From contig CAJWBT010000001.1 of assembly GCA_913020235.1 (NCBI GenBank), positions 1-23,568 of the forward strand: a DNA stretch of 23,568 bases. Direction: 5' to 3'. Of the stretch, positions 21,720-23,568 are shown piece after piece. How positions within the stretch are numbered: position 1 is the stretch's first letter; the number at the start of each line of letters is the position of its first letter. Position numbers and translations under genes: made by a program. The notes beneath the pieces are model-generated. The model had not been told where the DNA came from and did no database searches. It was given only the letters and a program-made list of their open reading frames with translations. Origin of the DNA: an uncultured Chloroflexota bacterium (GTDB lineage Bacteria; Chloroflexota; Dehalococcoidia; UBA3495).

Positions 21720-22753
21720 GGAGAGGGCTTGGTCCGGGGGGTCCCCTCGGGGGCGAGCGCTTCCAGGGTACGCAGCATGGCCGTAAAAGAGGAGCCGCGA
21801 GGGAAGGCGACCAGCGGCATGTCGGCCCCGCTGCGCCGGAACTGGTCCAGCTTGGCCCGACAGGTAGCGGCGTCGCCTATGATGGCGATGTTGTCCAGCA
21901 TCTCGTCCGATATCGAGGCCGCCGCCCCGCTCCGGTCGCCGGCTGCCCATGCTTTCCGGAGGCCGTCGGCTTCGGCCTGGTAGCCGAAGCGGCTGAACAG
22001 GTCGTAGTAGTAGCTTCCCATGCCGCCAATGTAGTAGGTCATGTGGGCCCGAACGCGCCGCGTGGCGTCAGCCAAGTCCTCGGCCCCGTCCGCCACGTGG
22101 CACATGATTTGAGGGGCAACGGTGATCTCCGATACGTCCCTGCCGGCGAGGGCGGCGCCTTTGGCAACCTGCTCTTTCAGCCCCGCGAGGTGTCCCTGAT
22201 GAACCCAGATGGGAAGCCATCCGTCGGCCAGCTCCCCGGTCAGCTGCAGGTTTTTCGGCCCCAGGCTGGCCAGATAGATCGGGATGCGCGGTTGAACCGG
22301 AGAAGCGCCCAGGCGGAAGCGGCGCACGCGGAAAAAACGCCCCTCGTGGTTCACCCGCTCGCCGGCCAGGGCCTGGCGGATTATATTCATGTACTCGCGG
22401 GTGCGTTGCAGGGGATACTGAAACGGCACGCCGTGCCAATCCTCGATGACGGCCCGCCCGCTGGTTCCCAGCCCCAGAATAGCCCTCCCCTCGGATACCA
22501 GGTCCAGGGAGGCGATGCTCTGGGCGATCATGGAGGGAGTGCGGCTGTATACGGTGACGATCCCGGTGCCCAGGCGAAGGGAACGGGTGTGGCAGGCGAC
22601 GGCGGTCAGCACGGTGAAGGCGTCCATTCCCCATGACTCGCCGGTCCAGAGCGCATCGTAGCCCAGCTCGTCGGCACGCTGGGCCACGGAGATCATATCT
22701 TCGAAGGATATCCCGTCCGGCCTGGGGTTGAAGAAAACTCCTGTGGCGCTCAT
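21716..22753 (-). CDS. LLM-class (luciferase-like) flavin- or F420-dependent oxidoreductase
   Basis: This 345-aa protein is a TIM-barrel luciferase-like oxidoreductase of normal length. It opens with GVFFNPRPDGISFED, then AQRADELGYDALWTGESWG, LRLGTGIVTVYSRTPSMIAQ and LDLVSEGRAILGLGTSG, the standard family order. IYLASLGPKNLQLTGELADG fits F420-dependent members such as methylene-tetrahydromethanopterin reductase-like enzymes better than bacterial luciferase, but the cofactor cannot be read from sequence alone. The ATG has AGGAGG 8 bases upstream. It is 25 bp downstream of the unknown gene and translationally coupled to the phosphoesterase. Confidence 0.9.
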   Translation of the reverse strand: MSATGVFFNPRPDGISFEDMISVAQRADELGYDALWTGESWGMDAFTVLTAVACHTRSLRLGTGIVTVYSRTPSMIAQSIASLDLVSEGRAILGLGTSGRAVIEDWHGVPFQYPLQRTREYMNIIRQALAGERVNHEGRFFRVRRFRLGASPVQPRIPIYLASLGPKNLQLTGELADGWLPIWVHQGHLAGLKEQVAKGAALAGRDVSEITVAPQIMCHVADGAEDLADATRRVRAHMTYYIGGMGSYYYDLFSRFGYQAEADGLRKAWAAGDRSGAAASISDEMLDNIAIIGDAATCRAKLDQFRRSGADMPLVAFPRGSSFTAMLRTLEALAPEGTPRTKPSP

Positions 22754-22778
22754 CCGCCGAGCCTCCTGTTGGTGCGGG

Positions 22779-23354
22779 CTAGTTCCGGTGCTCCCATAGA
22801 GTGAAATAATCGGGGGAATCTCCCTGGAGGGCTTCGGTCAACTGATTTTGATGTAGCTTCTGGAGGATGCCTGTCTCCTCGGCGACCAGCCGGCTGAGCA
22901 CCTCGTCCCATTGAGCCACCGCGGTCTCCCCGCAATGAGATCTCACAAGCATTCTCAGGCCGTCCAGCACTGTCTCCGAGTGGGCCTCCAATGCGCCGCC
23001 GCTAACGATGAACACGACCAGGGTGGGGATATCCTCGTCTCCCTCGGGGACGACGCCCAACCGTTCCAAGATAAAGGACATAGCGGTCTCCCGAATGGCC
23101 ATCTCCACGCGCAGGGGCACGTCAATCAGGTGGGCGAAAGGAAACTCGGTTTCCTCTCGGACCGCCTCGGAAAACTGAGATTCCACGGCCCTGTAAAACT
23201 CATCGACGAAGACATCCGCCGCATTCAAGAGCACGATACGCGGCGGGTGCTCCCGTCGATCGATGACCAGAAACTCCTTCAGGTGAGGAAAGATGCAGAA
23301 CTGAAGGTCCGGACGCTCTCCGTCCGGCAGGTGCGTGTTGAACAGCTCTTCCAT
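22779..23354 (-). CDS. conserved-looking protein of unknown function, 191 aa
   Basis: I do not recognise this family. The 191-aa product is soluble, mostly helical and rather acidic, with no signal peptide. A first third with beta character (LQFCIFPHLKEFLVIDRR, IVLLNAADVFVDEF) is followed by helices, including LVVFIVSGGALEAHSETVLD, and two isolated Cys. Codon use matches its neighbours and the frame is long, so it is probably a real gene. It lies between the trehalose-phosphate synthase and the LLM oxidoreductase on the same strand. The ATG at 23354 has AAGGAG 11 bases upstream, longer than usual; a tandem near-duplicate of this start region lies just before it. Confidence 0.65.
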   Translation of the reverse strand: MEELFNTHLPDGERPDLQFCIFPHLKEFLVIDRREHPPRIVLLNAADVFVDEFYRAVESQFSEAVREETEFPFAHLIDVPLRVEMAIRETAMSFILERLGVVPEGDEDIPTLVVFIVSGGALEAHSETVLDGLRMLVRSHCGETAVAQWDEVLSRLVAEETGILQKLHQNQLTEALQGDSPDYFTLWEHRN

Positions 23355-23388
23355 TTGATCCGGGTCTCCTTCATTGAACCGGGTCTCC
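23349..23388 (-). repeat. tandem duplication of the start region of the unknown gene
   Basis: On the reverse strand GGAGACCCGGTTCAATGAA is followed at once by GGAGACCCGGATCAAATGGAA, so ribosome site plus ATG occur twice, 20 bases apart. The first ATG is out of frame with the annotated gene. Confidence 0.7.
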
Positions 23389-23405
23389 TCCGCGGCCAGG
23401 AAAGT

Positions 23406-23568
23406 CTACATCAGCTTGGCGATGTCGTTCAGCTGGCTGACGATCCAGTGGGTGATATCTTCGCGGCAGATCGACGACACCAGCAGTGAGGCACGGTGTT
23501 TGCGGTCCTCGGGGGACATGCTTATCGCCTGATACAACGCATCCATGGTGCCCTCGATATCGGTGGGG
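23406..23568 (-). CDS. otsA: alpha,alpha-trehalose-phosphate synthase (GT20), C-terminal end only
   Basis: The reverse strand enters the window already open and encodes 53 residues before a TAG at 23406. DIEGTMDALYQAISMSPEDR matches the end of OtsA-type GT20 enzymes, where the DIEGTAxAI helix and the following EERRxRM-like segment close the C-terminal Rossmann domain. The enzyme joins UDP- or ADP-glucose to glucose-6-phosphate in the two-step synthesis of trehalose. Without the rest of the gene the assignment rests on this short tail. It is followed 52 bp later by the unknown 191-aa gene. Confidence 0.72.
   Translation of the reverse strand, partial: PTDIEGTMDALYQAISMSPEDRKHRASLLVSSICREDITHWIVSQLNDIAKLM

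Overview
The window is GC-rich bacterial chromosome, densely packed with co-directional genes that often overlap by 4 bp and frequently start with TTG or GTG. The mix of a family III CoA-transferase, a luciferase-like (F420-type) oxidoreductase, split thiamine-diphosphate (TPP) decarboxylases, the MoxR/DUF58/transglutaminase trio and lipoproteins with long Pro/Ser/Thr linkers suggests a Chloroflexota lineage (Dehalococcoidia or SAR202-like). That is inference from gene content; no rRNA or other marker is present.

Layout. 1-2750 (minus): 5' part of a flavin-reductase-like gene, a CaiB/BaiF CoA-transferase and a double-domain DUF1847 protein. 2751-3281: divergent promoter region with one good sigma70-type promoter on each strand. 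3282-4335 (plus): a split, ComDE-like TPP decarboxylase. 4495-7042 (minus): a response-regulator remnant, then two coupled thioredoxin-fold lipoproteins. 7358-12858 (plus): moxR, DUF58, a transglutaminase-like membrane protein and ogt; the last three overlap by 4 bp. 13086-13964 (plus): alpha/beta hydrolase. 13977-15873: an IS1595/ISXO2-type transposon with 47-bp inverted repeats, carrying a membrane passenger gene, the transposase and a possible 50-aa protein. 15914-20204 (minus): a phosphonate operon. 20205-21146: about 940 bp without an intact gene, holding regulatory-looking hairpins, a promoter candidate, a decayed receiver-domain gene and a dispersed-type palindrome. 21147-23568 (minus): a metallophosphoesterase, a luciferase-like oxidoreductase, an unknown protein and the 3' end of a trehalose-6-phosphate synthase gene.

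How the genes work together. PEP mutase, a phosphonopyruvate decarboxylase split into alpha and beta chains, and a PhnW-like aminotransferase form the complete route from phosphoenolpyruvate to 2-aminoethylphosphonate. A SAM methyltransferase follows and could modify the product. The second split TPP enzyme 13 kb away resembles sulfopyruvate decarboxylase, so the window holds two paralogous split decarboxylases. MoxR, DUF58 and the transglutaminase-like protein are a widespread trio, but the transglutaminase has Ser where the catalytic Cys is expected.

The most interesting points are the split phosphonopyruvate decarboxylase operon with a probable frameshift in the PEP-mutase tail, the passenger-carrying transposon whose inverted repeats supply -35 boxes (one apparently driving a leaderless gene), the Cys-to-Ser transglutaminase, and a promoter-to-terminator unit of about 158 nt upstream of the phosphonate genes that could be a small RNA.
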